Below are positions 35,694-44,790 of a stretch of DNA of 61,642 bases, one piece after another. Origin of the DNA: an uncultured Lachnospiraceae bacterium (lineage in GTDB: Bacteria; Bacillota; Clostridia; Lachnospirales; Lachnospiraceae); contig CAJUDQ010000001.1 of the NCBI GenBank assembly GCA_910585215.1, positions 155,166-216,807 of the forward strand. Reading direction: 5' to 3'. Each line of letters opens with the position of its first letter. The first letter of the stretch is position 1. The notes beneath the pieces were generated by a model that was given only the letters and a program-made list of their open reading frames with translations, searched no databases and was not told the DNA's origin. The translations under genes were made by a program, and so were the position numbers.

Positions 35694-35899
35694 CTGTTCT
35701 GCGTTATATATCCATGATATAATTTTTAAATATTCTGAATATTTGCTGTTTTTCCATATAAATTCTGTATCATTTACAAATTATTCATATTTTATTTATT
35801 AATTTTTTACAGCATCCCCATTTTTTATTAAAGTCTATCCTATATATTTAAACCGTCGAAACATTACCAATATTTTTTCGATATTTTTTTCATAATATT

Positions 35900-35921
35900 A
35901 TCCTGTATTATATTACAGGAT
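35900..35921. repeat. Palindrome in the gap upstream of nfnA
   Basis: ATCCTGTA and TACAGGAT arms around TTATAT. Could be an operator or a weak terminator; no regulator gene is adjacent. Confidence 0.35.
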
Positions 35922-35997
35922 TCTCCTCCCTTTTTATTATATAATAACTATTCAATTATGCAGTTAATATTTTTTGTATAAATCTATTGATTGCAAA

Positions 35998-36049
35998 ATA
36001 ACATGTAGAAGAGTTATCACAGATTTGTGATAACTCTTCTACATGTTAT
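35998..36049 (-). terminator. Perfect 24-bp inverted repeat, probable terminator of the HAD/GNAT operon
   Basis: Perfect 24-bp arms (ATAACATGTAGAAGAG...) around a 4-nt loop GATT, about 40 bases after the GNAT stop. In minus orientation TATTTTGC follows and on plus TATTTTCTTT follows. The stem is far longer than an ordinary terminator. Confidence 0.65.
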
Positions 36050-36089
36050 ATTTTCTTTGAAACAGCAGACTATAATAGCTTATTTCTTT

Positions 36090-36536
36090 TTATTCTTTTA
36101 ATATTTCCTCCAGAAAGCGAATTTCAATATTGAGCTTCTGTGCAAGTCTTATGGAAGCGGTATTTTCTTTGTATATACGACAGATAATCTCTTTTCTGTC
36201 AAGTCCCTGCACCTGCTCCATATAATTTAACACCGCTTCACATGCCTCCAGCGCATATCCCTGATGCCAGTATGTTGAAGCAAGCATATATCCAAGCTCA
36301 AATTCTCCGTCAGAATTATTTTCTACGCCTGCTCTTCCTATTATCGTTCCATCCTTTAATGTAATCAGCCATATTCCAAAGCCATAAAATTTGTAAATGG
36401 TATTATAATAAGAGCGCATATATTCCTGCTCTTCTGCTCTGTCTTCAAACAAACCCTGTAAATACTCCGTCATTTTGGAATCCTCATACAGATGATAGAT
36501 TTCATCCACATCCTCTGGAACCATTTCCCGCAGCAT
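36090..36536 (-). CDS. GNAT-family N-acetyltransferase
   Basis: 148 residues from ATG 36536. GNAT motifs: GFGIWLITLKDGTIIGRAGV, ELGYMLASTYWHQGYALEACEAVLNY (acetyl-CoA loop) and ICRIYKENTASIRLAQKL. The ribosomal-protein-acetyltransferase subgroup is likely; the substrate is unknown. The codons just upstream (LTTARL then MLREM) fit the usual GNAT N-terminus, so translation may begin before this ATG. The frame is the same as the upstream HAD gene, separated only by that gene's TGA. No ribosome site precedes the ATG, so it must be translationally coupled to the HAD gene or arise by readthrough. Confidence 0.82.
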   Translation of the reverse strand: MLREMVPEDVDEIYHLYEDSKMTEYLQGLFEDRAEEQEYMRSYYNTIYKFYGFGIWLITLKDGTIIGRAGVENNSDGEFELGYMLASTYWHQGYALEACEAVLNYMEQVQGLDRKEIICRIYKENTASIRLAQKLNIEIRFLEEILKE

Positions 36537-36560
36537 CAGACGAGCTGTTGTCAGTGCTGT

Positions 36561-37241
36561 TCATGGTTCACCGAAATGATGCGCATGAACCATACGAAGA
36601 AATGCTTCATCAATCGCCACAAAATCTTCAAAAAGATAGTCTGCACCGGACAAACTCTGATTTCCCGAATTTGGATTTATAAAACCTGCACATGGAATAT
36701 TTGCGGCAGCAGCCGCATTTGTACCATTTTCAGAATCTTCTATTACAATACATTCTTCCGGTAAAACGCCAAGCGCCTCCACTGTTCTTAAAAAAATATC
36801 TGGAAACGGCTTTGGTCTCTCAAGCTCTGCACCGCTGACTACTGCATCAAAACAGTCTGAAATCCCGAGCATCGCAAGATTGTCCATAATCTTAAAACGC
36901 TTGGAAGAAGATGCAACTGCTATGAGATAGCCATGTTTTCGGAGCTCGCGCACAAATTCCGCAGCGCCCTTTACCGGAGGATACCCCTCTGCCTCTACAA
37001 GCTGTTCAAGGATTTCATCGTTCATTTGATTCAGTTCTTCGGCAGAATATTCTGTAATATGAAAATCTTCTTTTATTGTATTCCACAAATAGGAAACTGT
37101 GGAACCAATAAACTGCATATAATATTCATAATCCAAATCTATATCAAAATATTTCTTCATAGTGATACTGTTCGATTTATAATGAAGTGCTTCGCTATCC
37201 ACAAGAACCCCGTCCATATCGAAAATTACTGCTTTTAACAT
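36561..37241 (-). CDS. HAD-superfamily hydrolase (beta-phosphoglucomutase-like)
   Basis: 226 residues. HAD motifs: I VIFDMDGVLVDSE (nucleophile Asp8, acid Asp10), II AVASSS, III ELERPKPFPDIFL (Lys), IV CIVIEDSENGTNAA. A cap-C1 insertion of about 70 residues marks it as a sugar-phosphatase or beta-PGM-type enzyme. The ATG overlaps the cyclophilin stop by 7 bases, so cyclophilin, HAD and GNAT form an operon. Confidence 0.92.
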   Translation of the reverse strand: MLKAVIFDMDGVLVDSEALHYKSNSITMKKYFDIDLDYEYYMQFIGSTVSYLWNTIKEDFHITEYSAEELNQMNDEILEQLVEAEGYPPVKGAAEFVRELRKHGYLIAVASSSKRFKIMDNLAMLGISDCFDAVVSGAELERPKPFPDIFLRTVEALGVLPEECIVIEDSENGTNAAAAANIPCAGFINPNSGNQSLSGADYLFEDFVAIDEAFLRMVHAHHFGEP

Positions 37242-37762
37242 TTTTGCGGCTCCGGATAAGATACATCAAAGGTTTCCACTGTTACTTTTTTCATTTTCTG
37301 TGATTCTAACGGTCTGTCATTCCAGTCTGTTGGTGTCTCTGCAATCTGATTGACAATATCCATTCCCTCAATTACCCTGCCAAACGCCGCATATTCTCCA
37401 TCTAAATGCGGTGCAGTTTTATGCATAATAAAAAACTGAGAACCTGCAGAATCCGGATGCTTGGACCTTGCCATAGAAAGAACACCTTCCTCATGCATTA
37501 AATCATTATCAAAGCCATTGTGTGAAAATTCTCCCACAATATTGTAACCTGGTCCACCTGTTCCGGTTCCTTCCGGACAACCGCCCTGAATCATAAAGTT
37601 CTGGATAACTCTGTGAAAAATCAAACCGTCATAAAAACCGGATTTTACAAGAGAAATAAAATTATTTACTGTATTTTCTGCTTTTTTTGGATATAATTCA
37701 GCTTTGATAATCCCTCCATTTTCCATTTCAAATGTTACAATTGGTTTTGATACTTCTGACAT
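37235..37762 (-). CDS. Peptidyl-prolyl cis-trans isomerase (cyclophilin type)
   Basis: 175 residues, cytoplasmic single-domain cyclophilin. Conserved FHRVIQNFMIQGGCPEGTGTGGPGY, MARSKHPDSAGSQFFIMHKTAPHLDGEYAAFGRVIEGMDIV. The active-site Arg, Phe, Gln and Trp-equivalent positions are present. ATG 37762 has GGAGG nine bases upstream; the ATG at 37774 overlaps that site. Helps proline isomerisation in folding. Confidence 0.95.
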   Translation of the reverse strand: MSEVSKPIVTFEMENGGIIKAELYPKKAENTVNNFISLVKSGFYDGLIFHRVIQNFMIQGGCPEGTGTGGPGYNIVGEFSHNGFDNDLMHEEGVLSMARSKHPDSAGSQFFIMHKTAPHLDGEYAAFGRVIEGMDIVNQIAETPTDWNDRPLESQKMKKVTVETFDVSYPEPQKC

Positions 37763-37851
37763 TTTTTCCTCCATCTCTGCTCTTTGCAGTATTATTTAAA
37801 TTCTTATATTTATAATAGTATGTATTCATACTCAACACTTTAAACAGACAA

Positions 37852-38853
37852 TTAAAATTTTCTTCCACCTCCGCCATGACTTCTTCCGCTGCTGCTGGAA
37901 TGGTGAGAGCCTCCTCCACTGTTGCCCTTGGAAGATGTATTGCTGGAACTTTGTATTGTATGACTGACTGTACTTCGTCGAATAAACTTATCCTGCGTCA
38001 GCCCAAGCTGAAACCCATTTTCTGTCTGATAGGTTCTTCCACTGGCGGTCATTCCATTTCCTTTGTGATTCAGCATAAATGGAATCGTAATCAAAGAAAT
38101 AATTGCCCCGATAATAAAATCAACCAGCGGATTTCTAAAAATTGTAAAAAAGGTCTTGTTGTGATATCCTTTATATTTCATATGATAGAAATCAACCCCC
38201 GTCTTATCTTTTGTCACAATTCCTTTTTCATTATAATCAAAATTATATTTGCCGATTTTGTCAAATTCTTTTCGATTTTGCTCATAGAAATCGTGGTAAT
38301 CCTGATATTTTCCTGTATTCCACTCTTCTATTATATTTTTATACAAATCGGTATTGACCGCCATATTTGTATAGTAAACAACATCTTCACAAAACTCTTC
38401 ACAAAGCCTTTTATAATGTCCCGCAGATGCATTGTCTGTGATGTCATCCAAAATAGTTTCAATCACTGTATCGTTAAAATAAAGAATTGCAATTCCTGCA
38501 GTTGATATATAAATCTCTCTTGCCTGCATATCCACAAGCAAAAGTATTCCCGTATCGCCAAAACCTCCATAATCATAAAAATCATCTGCCAGACGTCTCT
38601 GACTGTATCCCAGATTCTTATCTACTGTCAGTACAACAATATCTAGCTTTGTATTTTCAGCGGCTCTGTCAATTTCCTTTTGAATCTTTGTTTTTTCAGA
38701 ATCTGTGAGCAGATTTGCAAAGTCATAAACCTTATCTGCAGAATTTACTTTATCAGTATAATCCTGTATTTGCGTATATTCATCTGCCAAAACAGGAAAT
38801 GCCATAAACCAAAAAACAACTATAACTGACAGAACTTGTATGAATCTTTTCAT
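37852..38853 (-). CDS. TPM-domain membrane protein with Gly/Ser/His-rich tail
   Basis: About 333 residues. Signal peptide (about 1-24), TPM domain about 30-180 (VYDFANLLTDSEKTKIQKEIDRAAENTKLDIVVLTVDKNLG; GGFGDTGILLLVDMQAREIYISTAG), a membrane segment near 245-265, and a tail ending GGGSHHSSSSGRSHGGGG. TPM proteins are thought to act in membrane-protein quality control or as acid phosphatases, and the Gly-rich tail is typical of YgcG relatives. ATG 38853 fits the signal peptide and GGGAGG. It overlaps the upstream zinc-ribbon gene by 4 bases. Confidence 0.85.
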   Translation of the reverse strand: MKRFIQVLSVIVVFWFMAFPVLADEYTQIQDYTDKVNSADKVYDFANLLTDSEKTKIQKEIDRAAENTKLDIVVLTVDKNLGYSQRRLADDFYDYGGFGDTGILLLVDMQAREIYISTAGIAILYFNDTVIETILDDITDNASAGHYKRLCEEFCEDVVYYTNMAVNTDLYKNIIEEWNTGKYQDYHDFYEQNRKEFDKIGKYNFDYNEKGIVTKDKTGVDFYHMKYKGYHNKTFFTIFRNPLVDFIIGAIISLITIPFMLNHKGNGMTASGRTYQTENGFQLGLTQDKFIRRSTVSHTIQSSSNTSSKGNSGGGSHHSSSSGRSHGGGGRKF

Positions 38854-39911
38854 CCAAAAAAACCTCCCATCAATAACAGCAATGCCATAATACCTGCTGT
38901 GATTCCCCCAAACCATGCTGCAATTTTCGCAGGGGAATTGGGGAGCTCTCCCACCTGTTTTCCTGTCTGCCCATTGATAGCAAAACTTTTATTCTCTCCT
39001 TTATAACGGTAAGTAATCATCCACACTGGAAGCAGAGTATAATCTGCTTTATTTCTGTGAAGTGAAATCTGATTTCTCAAAATATGTGTGCTGCTGTATC
39101 CTGTAATACTGTTTCTCATATCCTGAAGAATATAGTTGTTCACCCGTTCCTCCACCCGTCCGGTCATCTGTGTATCGTTGCTTTCGTAGTTATATTTTTC
39201 AGATTCATATCCGGAGAGATATGGCATTTCAAATTCTTTCAATTCATTGTAATGATATGGCTCCATCAAATCCATTATATCATCCGGCATTCTTTCGGAA
39301 GCATCCACGGGAATTTTCTGATAATTGCTAAATCCCTGACGCTCTACTATATAATAATCTGTATGAACAAATTCGGTATTTCCCCGCCTTTGACGGTAAA
39401 TCTTTGTACATTCTGCCGATGCACTGATTTCGGCACGATAATCATAGAGCCAAAATGGAACATAAATTCCTTTTATATTCTCTAACGTGGCCTTCTGTTT
39501 AAAGACCGACGGTGTAAACATACCTCTGCAAAGCCATTCACGAAAGCTTTGTTTCGCCTGTTCTTTGTTTATCTTAAAAGGAATGACTCCAACCGGCTTC
39601 CATATCCCGTTCAGTCTTTCCTGAATCAAAGCAGAACTGCCACAGTAACAGCAGGTGGTCGCCGTTGTATATTCATCCGTTATAAGCTGTGCACCACAGC
39701 TCTGACAGGTATAGCCATGAAAGCTTTGTCGTGCCTGTGTGTCCTCCATATCAGATGCTGAGTGATTTTCTGTTCTGTTTTCACCGGCTTCATTTCGGCT
39801 CAGCTGCTCTACGCTGACCTCTGTACCACAATAGGCACATACCAGTGCATCTGTTCCCGGTGTATATTCCAGCGAGGCACCACAGCCGGGACATCTATAT
39901 GTATTCGCCAT
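38850..39911 (-). CDS. Zinc-ribbon membrane protein
   Basis: 353 residues. Two zinc ribbons: CPGCGASLEYTPGTDALVCAYCG (about 8-30) and CQSCGAQLITDEYTTATTCCYCG (about 70-92). Then a 220-residue soluble domain (VGVIPFKINKEQAKQSFREW; IKGIYVPFWLYDY) and a C-terminal membrane helix (about 328-350). Gene pairs of this type with a TPM protein are common in gut Firmicutes; the biochemical role is unknown. The pair is co-transcribed (ATGA overlap). Confidence 0.82.
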   Translation of the reverse strand: MANTYRCPGCGASLEYTPGTDALVCAYCGTEVSVEQLSRNEAGENRTENHSASDMEDTQARQSFHGYTCQSCGAQLITDEYTTATTCCYCGSSALIQERLNGIWKPVGVIPFKINKEQAKQSFREWLCRGMFTPSVFKQKATLENIKGIYVPFWLYDYRAEISASAECTKIYRQRRGNTEFVHTDYYIVERQGFSNYQKIPVDASERMPDDIMDLMEPYHYNELKEFEMPYLSGYESEKYNYESNDTQMTGRVEERVNNYILQDMRNSITGYSSTHILRNQISLHRNKADYTLLPVWMITYRYKGENKSFAINGQTGKQVGELPNSPAKIAAWFGGITAGIMALLLLMGGFFG

Positions 39912-40050
39912 AATATTTCATTCCCTCTATATCATTCTGACCTTTTTATGGTAATCTGGTTTTTTCAAATATTGTCGCTTTTGACTCTATTCTCAATGTA
40001 TTATAACAATCTCTTCCTTTATCTGCAATCTTTTTTTGAATAAATCAAAA

Positions 40051-40091
40051 AAAGGAATACTGTCTGTCTAAAAACAGAATAGCATTCCTTT
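40051..40091 (-). terminator. glnN terminator
   Basis: AAAGGAAT pairs with ATTCCTTT, with an inner CTGT/ACAG stem, then TTTTTTTGA in minus orientation, 32 bases past the glutamine synthetase stop. Confidence 0.8.
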
Positions 40092-40122
40092 TTTCTTTTA
40101 TTGATAACTCACAGACAAAATC

Positions 40123-42231
40123 TTAAACCTCAAATGTCAAATCACCATAAGAAGGAACCGGCCAGAAATCTTTATCTACCAGCATTTCCAGCTTGTCAAC
40201 CGGAGTTCTCAGATTATCCATATCCACCATAACTGTATCTTTATAGAAGAATGCTCTCTCTTTGCCTTCCTTTTTCAAGCCCTCCGCCTGTGATTTTTTA
40301 AGTTTCTCAAGCGCAGCCTTTGCCTCTTTCAGCAATTCAGAAATACTGCATAACATCTCAGACTGTACAGAAGTATCCGCACCTGCTTCCTTTACCAAAA
40401 GTACAGTATCTGCAAGCTCCTTTGTATATTTAATCACAGATGGTATGTACTGCTTTGTAGCCATATCAATCATTGTGAGTGCTTCAATATTAACTACCTT
40501 GGAATATTGTTCATATAAAATTTCTTCTCTGGACTCCAGCTCTTTTCTGGTAAAAATTCCAAATCTTTCAAACAAAGCAACTGCTTTATCCGTTGTCAGT
40601 GTCTCCACTGCATCCACCATGGATTTAATATTTGGAAGTCCTCTTCTCTCAGCCTCTGCCACCCATTCCGGAGCATATCCGTTGCCATTGAAAATGATTC
40701 TCTGATGCTCTGTCATATATTTTTTAATCAACGCATCACAGGCAAGGTTAAAGTTTTCGGCCTTTTCCAGTTCATCTGCCGCTTCACAGAACGCTTCTGC
40801 TACAATGGCGTTTAATGTAGTATTTGGACTTGCAATCGAATCCTTTGAACCCACCATACGGAACTCAAATTTATTTCCTGTAAAAGCAAATGGTGAAGTT
40901 CTGTTTCTGTCTGTCGCATCCTTGCTGATATCAGAAAGAGTGCTTACACCGGTTTCCAGCTTACCGCCCTCAAGACTTGTTGTGGCTGTACCCTCTTTGA
41001 TAATATGGTCCACAATATCCTCAAGCTGTTCTCCAAGAAACATGGAAATAATCGCAGGAGGAGCCTCATTTGCTCCCAGTCTGTGGTCATTTCCCACATC
41101 GGAAGCAGATTGGCGAAGCAAATCTGCATGTCTGTCAACAGCCTTCATAATACATGCAAGTACCAGAAGAAACTGTCTGTTTTTATTTGGCTCATCCCCC
41201 GGGTCCAGCATATTTACGCCATTATCAGTATTAATTGACCAGTTATTATGCTTTCCTGAACCATTTACCCCTGCAAATGGCTTTTCATGAAGAAGACACG
41301 AGAGTCCCTGACGCTCGGAAACCTCTTTCATAACCTCCATAACAATCTGGTTATGGTCTACTGCCACATTTGCCGTATTGTAAATAGTAGCCAGCTCATG
41401 CTGTGCCGGAGCAACCTCATTGTGCTGTGTCTTTGCAGTAATGCCGAGTTTCCACAGCTCAATATTCAAATCATGCATAAATGCGCCAACGCGCTCTCTG
41501 ATTGTTCCAAAATAATGGTCATCAAGCTCCTGACCTTTTGGAGCCGGTGCACCAAACAGAGTTCTTCCTGTATAGATAAGGTCCTTTCTGGCAAGGAAAT
41601 TCTTTCTGTCCACAAGAAAATATTCCTGCTCTGGTCCTACACTCGGGGTAACCTTAGTCGCTTCTGTGTTGCCAAACAATCTTACAATACGAAGTGCCTG
41701 CTTGCTGACTGCCTCCATGGAACGAAGCAGCGGAGTTTTCTTATCAAGCGCCTCTCCTGTATAAGAACAGAAAGCAGTCGGAATACAGAGAATCACTCCT
41801 GTTGCGCCTTCTGTTAAAAATACCGGTGATGTAACATCCCAAATCGTATAGCCTCTTGCCTCAAAGGTAGCTCTCAATCCACCTGATGGAAAAGAGGAAG
41901 CATCCGGCTCACCTTTGATTAATTCCTTGCCCGAAAATTCCATCAGCATCCTGCCCTCTGCATCGGCATTTGTAACAAATGAATCATGTTTTTCAGCCGT
42001 TACGCCCGTCAATGGCTGGAACCAGTGCGTATAATGTGTTGCTCCATGCTCTACTGCCCAATCCTTCATTGCCTTTGCAACAATATCCGCAGTAGATGGC
42101 GACAATTCTCCGCCATGTTCAATAATGTTCTTTACTTCGTAAAAAACCTTCTTGGTCAGACGCTCTCTCATTTTTTCCAGTGTAAATACGTTCTGTCCAA
42201 AAATCTCCTCGACGTTTAATACTTCACTCAT
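40123..42231 (-). CDS. glnN: Glutamine synthetase, type III
   Basis: 702 residues, the size of GSIII (type I is about 450). Family marks: HWFQPLTGVTAEKHDSF, EFSGKELIKGEPDASSFPSGGLRATFEARGYTIWD, PEQEYFL, KTQHNEVAPAQHELA, VNGSGKHNNWS, FRMVGS. Forms glutamine from glutamate, ammonium and ATP. ATG 42231 (MSEVLNVEEIFGQNVFTLEKM) follows AAAGGAAAAG; an earlier in-frame start at 42294 lacks one. It is preceded by a 290-base structured leader, suggesting RNA-level regulation by nitrogen status. Confidence 0.95.
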   Translation of the reverse strand: MSEVLNVEEIFGQNVFTLEKMRERLTKKVFYEVKNIIEHGGELSPSTADIVAKAMKDWAVEHGATHYTHWFQPLTGVTAEKHDSFVTNADAEGRMLMEFSGKELIKGEPDASSFPSGGLRATFEARGYTIWDVTSPVFLTEGATGVILCIPTAFCSYTGEALDKKTPLLRSMEAVSKQALRIVRLFGNTEATKVTPSVGPEQEYFLVDRKNFLARKDLIYTGRTLFGAPAPKGQELDDHYFGTIRERVGAFMHDLNIELWKLGITAKTQHNEVAPAQHELATIYNTANVAVDHNQIVMEVMKEVSERQGLSCLLHEKPFAGVNGSGKHNNWSINTDNGVNMLDPGDEPNKNRQFLLVLACIMKAVDRHADLLRQSASDVGNDHRLGANEAPPAIISMFLGEQLEDIVDHIIKEGTATTSLEGGKLETGVSTLSDISKDATDRNRTSPFAFTGNKFEFRMVGSKDSIASPNTTLNAIVAEAFCEAADELEKAENFNLACDALIKKYMTEHQRIIFNGNGYAPEWVAEAERRGLPNIKSMVDAVETLTTDKAVALFERFGIFTRKELESREEILYEQYSKVVNIEALTMIDMATKQYIPSVIKYTKELADTVLLVKEAGADTSVQSEMLCSISELLKEAKAALEKLKKSQAEGLKKEGKERAFFYKDTVMVDMDNLRTPVDKLEMLVDKDFWPVPSYGDLTFEV

Positions 42232-42523
42232 ACTTTCTTTTCCTTTCTTTTTTAATCTTATTATGCATTTCACATAGAATTCTGTCCATATCATGCAGTA
42301 TATTTATATAATAAAAACCTGCAGATTTATTCCTGTGAAAAGAACAAAGCACCCGCGCACTCGAAATTTTTGAAAATTTTCCCGCGCTTTGTTCAACAAG
42401 AGCTGCATTATGAGAAATATAAGGTAATTTCCCATAAAGTAAAAACAGGCGCTCCAAAAAAAGCTGGAACGCCATTGTTCTTGCATAATAAAAACTATAA
42501 TTATCAGGCCTGCTGCCCTCTAC
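42232..42523 (-). promoter_or_regulatory. Structured 5' leader of glnN
   Basis: No intact gene is convincing in the 290 bases between the predicted start of transcription and glnN. Two strong stems occur. GGCGTTCCA pairs with TGGAGCGCC (42448-42473) and is followed by TGTTTTTAC, resembling a terminator/attenuator. GAACAAAGC pairs with GCTTTGTTC (42342-42394), with an A/T self-complementary inner part. I cannot match it to a named riboswitch. Confidence 0.5.
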
Positions 42524-42529
42524 ATACAT

Positions 42530-42558
42530 AAGATACACTATTTTTTAAAAAATTGCAA
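42530..42558 (-). promoter_or_regulatory. Promoter of glnN
   Basis: TTGCAA, 17 bp, TATCTT. It places the transcript start near 42523 and so defines the long leader. Confidence 0.55.
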
Positions 42559-42583
42559 GTACTTTTTTAAAATCTTTTATTTT

Positions 42584-43780
42584 TCAGGCCGCTGGCGGCT
42601 GCTTCTTTGTTTCTGAAGACGCCGGTGTTGTAGTATCCGGTTCTTTTGTAGAAGGAGGCGGCGCCGGTGTCGTAGTTTCTGGTGGTGTTTCCGGCTCTGT
42701 CGGTTTTGGAGGGGGTGAAGTTGTCTCTGGTTCTGTCGTAGTCTCCGGTGATGGTTCCGGTTCTGTCGGCTGTGGTGTCTCCGGCTCTGTCGGTTTTGGT
42801 GTCTCCGGTTCCGTGACCGGCTCAACGTTTGTCGATGGTTCCGGTTCTGTCGGCTGTGGTGTCTCCGGCTCCGTAACATCCTCTGAAGTTGTTTCCTCCT
42901 CATCACCGTTTCCTATATTTACAATATCTCTGGAAGCAGCCATCACTGCACCTTCCGGTATATTCGGAACATCATTGATTTCCTCACGTCTGACAGCCTG
43001 CACAATCATCCTCTTTTCGTCTGTTTCACAACAGGTAGAAAGTGTGATAATTTTATCCTCTGCCGTAATTTCGCCTGCCTCTGTAAAATTGTGTATGGAC
43101 CTTTCCTTACAGTCATTTACATATTTTTGAAAAGTTTCGTCATTTTCAAAGGAATATGTATATGTCCATCCACCCTCTGCCTCTGTCTTATATGCTGCAA
43201 AAATATAATATTTATAATGTTTGTATCCCACATATACATCAAGCGTCGGATGATTTTTATAATACTCCGGGTCGTCGTCACAATAATAATACCAGTTCAG
43301 AGAACCAAACATAATATTATTGACTCTCTTTCCCATATTATGCCCATATATAATACAGTTTCTCGCTTCAAGTCCTTCTGTTATTCTATAATCCACAAAT
43401 ATGCTTCCAACGCTGCTTACCTGATTATTCGGCAGATGATTCAAATAATAATCATTATCTGAATGTTGTAAAATCGGGTTGTCAATATAATCTCCATTAT
43501 CCTGCCGGATATATCCCACTGCATCTGAATTATAGGAAATCATTTTTTCATAATCCCATATAAACTGACTTCCACCAGTGTTGTTTGATATCACTACACC
43601 CTGCTCATCTGTCATTTCTTCATTTACAGGCTCATCGGAAATAAACATGTTCTTTACTTCATCAAATACTTCCATACTCTCCTTACTCTCAATATAAATC
43701 AAAGTAAGACGGTATGCGGAATACATAAATACGCCAAGTGCAACTATCATTACTGCATATCTGATTATTTTCTGCCTCAT
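42584..43780 (-). CDS. srtB: Class B-type sortase with long Pro/Thr/Glu-rich C-terminal tail
   Basis: 398 residues. N-terminal membrane anchor (about 7-30), sortase domain about 70-275: His147 in IIYGHNMG, Cys250 in ITLSTCCETD, Arg about 264. The YINNPILQHSDNDYYLNH-like region (IDNPILQHSDNDYYLNH) is typical of SrtB clades. Residues about 290-395 are low-complexity PTEPETPQPTEPEP-type repeats, an extracellular extension that sortases normally lack. It may span the wall or present the enzyme. The cohesin protein at 2.3-3.4 kb is one possible substrate but is not adjacent. Confidence 0.9.
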   Translation of the reverse strand: MRQKIIRYAVMIVALGVFMYSAYRLTLIYIESKESMEVFDEVKNMFISDEPVNEEMTDEQGVVISNNTGGSQFIWDYEKMISYNSDAVGYIRQDNGDYIDNPILQHSDNDYYLNHLPNNQVSSVGSIFVDYRITEGLEARNCIIYGHNMGKRVNNIMFGSLNWYYYCDDDPEYYKNHPTLDVYVGYKHYKYYIFAAYKTEAEGGWTYTYSFENDETFQKYVNDCKERSIHNFTEAGEITAEDKIITLSTCCETDEKRMIVQAVRREEINDVPNIPEGAVMAASRDIVNIGNGDEEETTSEDVTEPETPQPTEPEPSTNVEPVTEPETPKPTEPETPQPTEPEPSPETTTEPETTSPPPKPTEPETPPETTTPAPPPSTKEPDTTTPASSETKKQPPAA

Positions 43781-43874
43781 ATCAATCTCCCGTATACCAA
43801 AGAAGTGCCTTTATACGGCACTCCTCTGGAGATAAACTTGTGTTAATCAGCCTTTCGCTGACTGTAATACTACT

Positions 43875-44741
43875 CTACTCTGCTTTTCCTACAGAACCAA
43901 ATAATTCCATCTTTTCCTTTACAGTTTCCTTAATAGCCTCAAAGCCTGGTGCTAGAAGCTTTCTCGGGTCATAGCCCTTACCTTTTTCATCCTTTCCTTC
44001 TTCGATATATTTGCGGGTAGCTGCCGCAAAGGAAAGCTGACATTCTGTATTTACATTGATTTTTGCTACACCAAGTGAAATTGCCTTCTGAATCATATCA
44101 TCTGGAATACCTGTACCTCCATGAAGCACCAATGGCATCTCGCCAGTAAGCTGCTGAACTGCATCCAGAGTTTCAAAGCTCAGACCTTCCCAGTTTTCAG
44201 GATATTTTCCATGAATATTTCCAATACCTGCCGCCAGCATATCTACACCCAAATCAGCGATTGCCTTGCACTCGTTCGGGTCTGCACATTCACCCTTGCC
44301 TACTACGCCGTCTTCTTCACCGCCGATAGCGCCTACCTCTGCTTCCAGTGACATGCCTTTTTCTTTTACAATTTTTACCAGCTCGGTTGTCTTCGCTACG
44401 TTTTCATCAATCGGATAGTGAGAACCGTCAAACATAATTGATGAAAACCCTGCCTCTATACATTTCAGACATCCTTCGTAGCTGCCATGGTCAAGATGAA
44501 GAGCCACCGGAACTGTAATCTTTAACTCTTCCAACATTCCGTTTACCATGCCTACTACAGTCTTATAACCACACATATACTTGCCTGCACCTTCAGATAC
44601 ACCAAGAATAACTGGTGATTTCAGCTCTTCTGCAGTGAGAAGAATTGCTTTTGTCCACTCAAGATTGTTGATATTGAACTGACCAACTGCATAGTGACCT
44701 GCTTTTGCCTTTTGTAACATTTCTTTTGCTGATACTAACAT
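43875..44741 (-). CDS. fba: Fructose-bisphosphate aldolase, class II
   Basis: 288 residues. Zinc-dependent class II aldolase: HYAVGQFNINNLEWTKAIL, VALHLDHGSYEGCLKCIEAGFSSIMFDGSH, EAEVGAIGGEEDGV, NIHGKYP, VLHGGTGIPDDMI, KINVNTE. Cleaves fructose-1,6-bisphosphate in glycolysis; the tagatose-bisphosphate relatives cannot be fully excluded. ATG 44741 follows GGAGG by nine bases. Single gene with its own promoter. Confidence 0.94.
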   Translation of the reverse strand: MLVSAKEMLQKAKAGHYAVGQFNINNLEWTKAILLTAEELKSPVILGVSEGAGKYMCGYKTVVGMVNGMLEELKITVPVALHLDHGSYEGCLKCIEAGFSSIMFDGSHYPIDENVAKTTELVKIVKEKGMSLEAEVGAIGGEEDGVVGKGECADPNECKAIADLGVDMLAAGIGNIHGKYPENWEGLSFETLDAVQQLTGEMPLVLHGGTGIPDDMIQKAISLGVAKINVNTECQLSFAAATRKYIEEGKDEKGKGYDPRKLLAPGFEAIKETVKEKMELFGSVGKAE

Positions 44742-44790
44742 TTTTTCCTCCATTCCGGCATTGAACGCCGATTTCTTTTGCTATAGATAG

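Noticed and set aside
42224..42538. 104-codon minus frame through the glnN leader
   Set aside because: It begins inside the predicted promoter, has no ribosome site, overlaps the glnN start and its sequence is dominated by the two hairpins. Treated as leader RNA, though a real peptide is not fully excluded.
42577..42906. 109-codon Arg/Gln/His-rich minus frame
   Set aside because: Out-of-frame shadow of the sortase Pro/Thr/Glu repeats.
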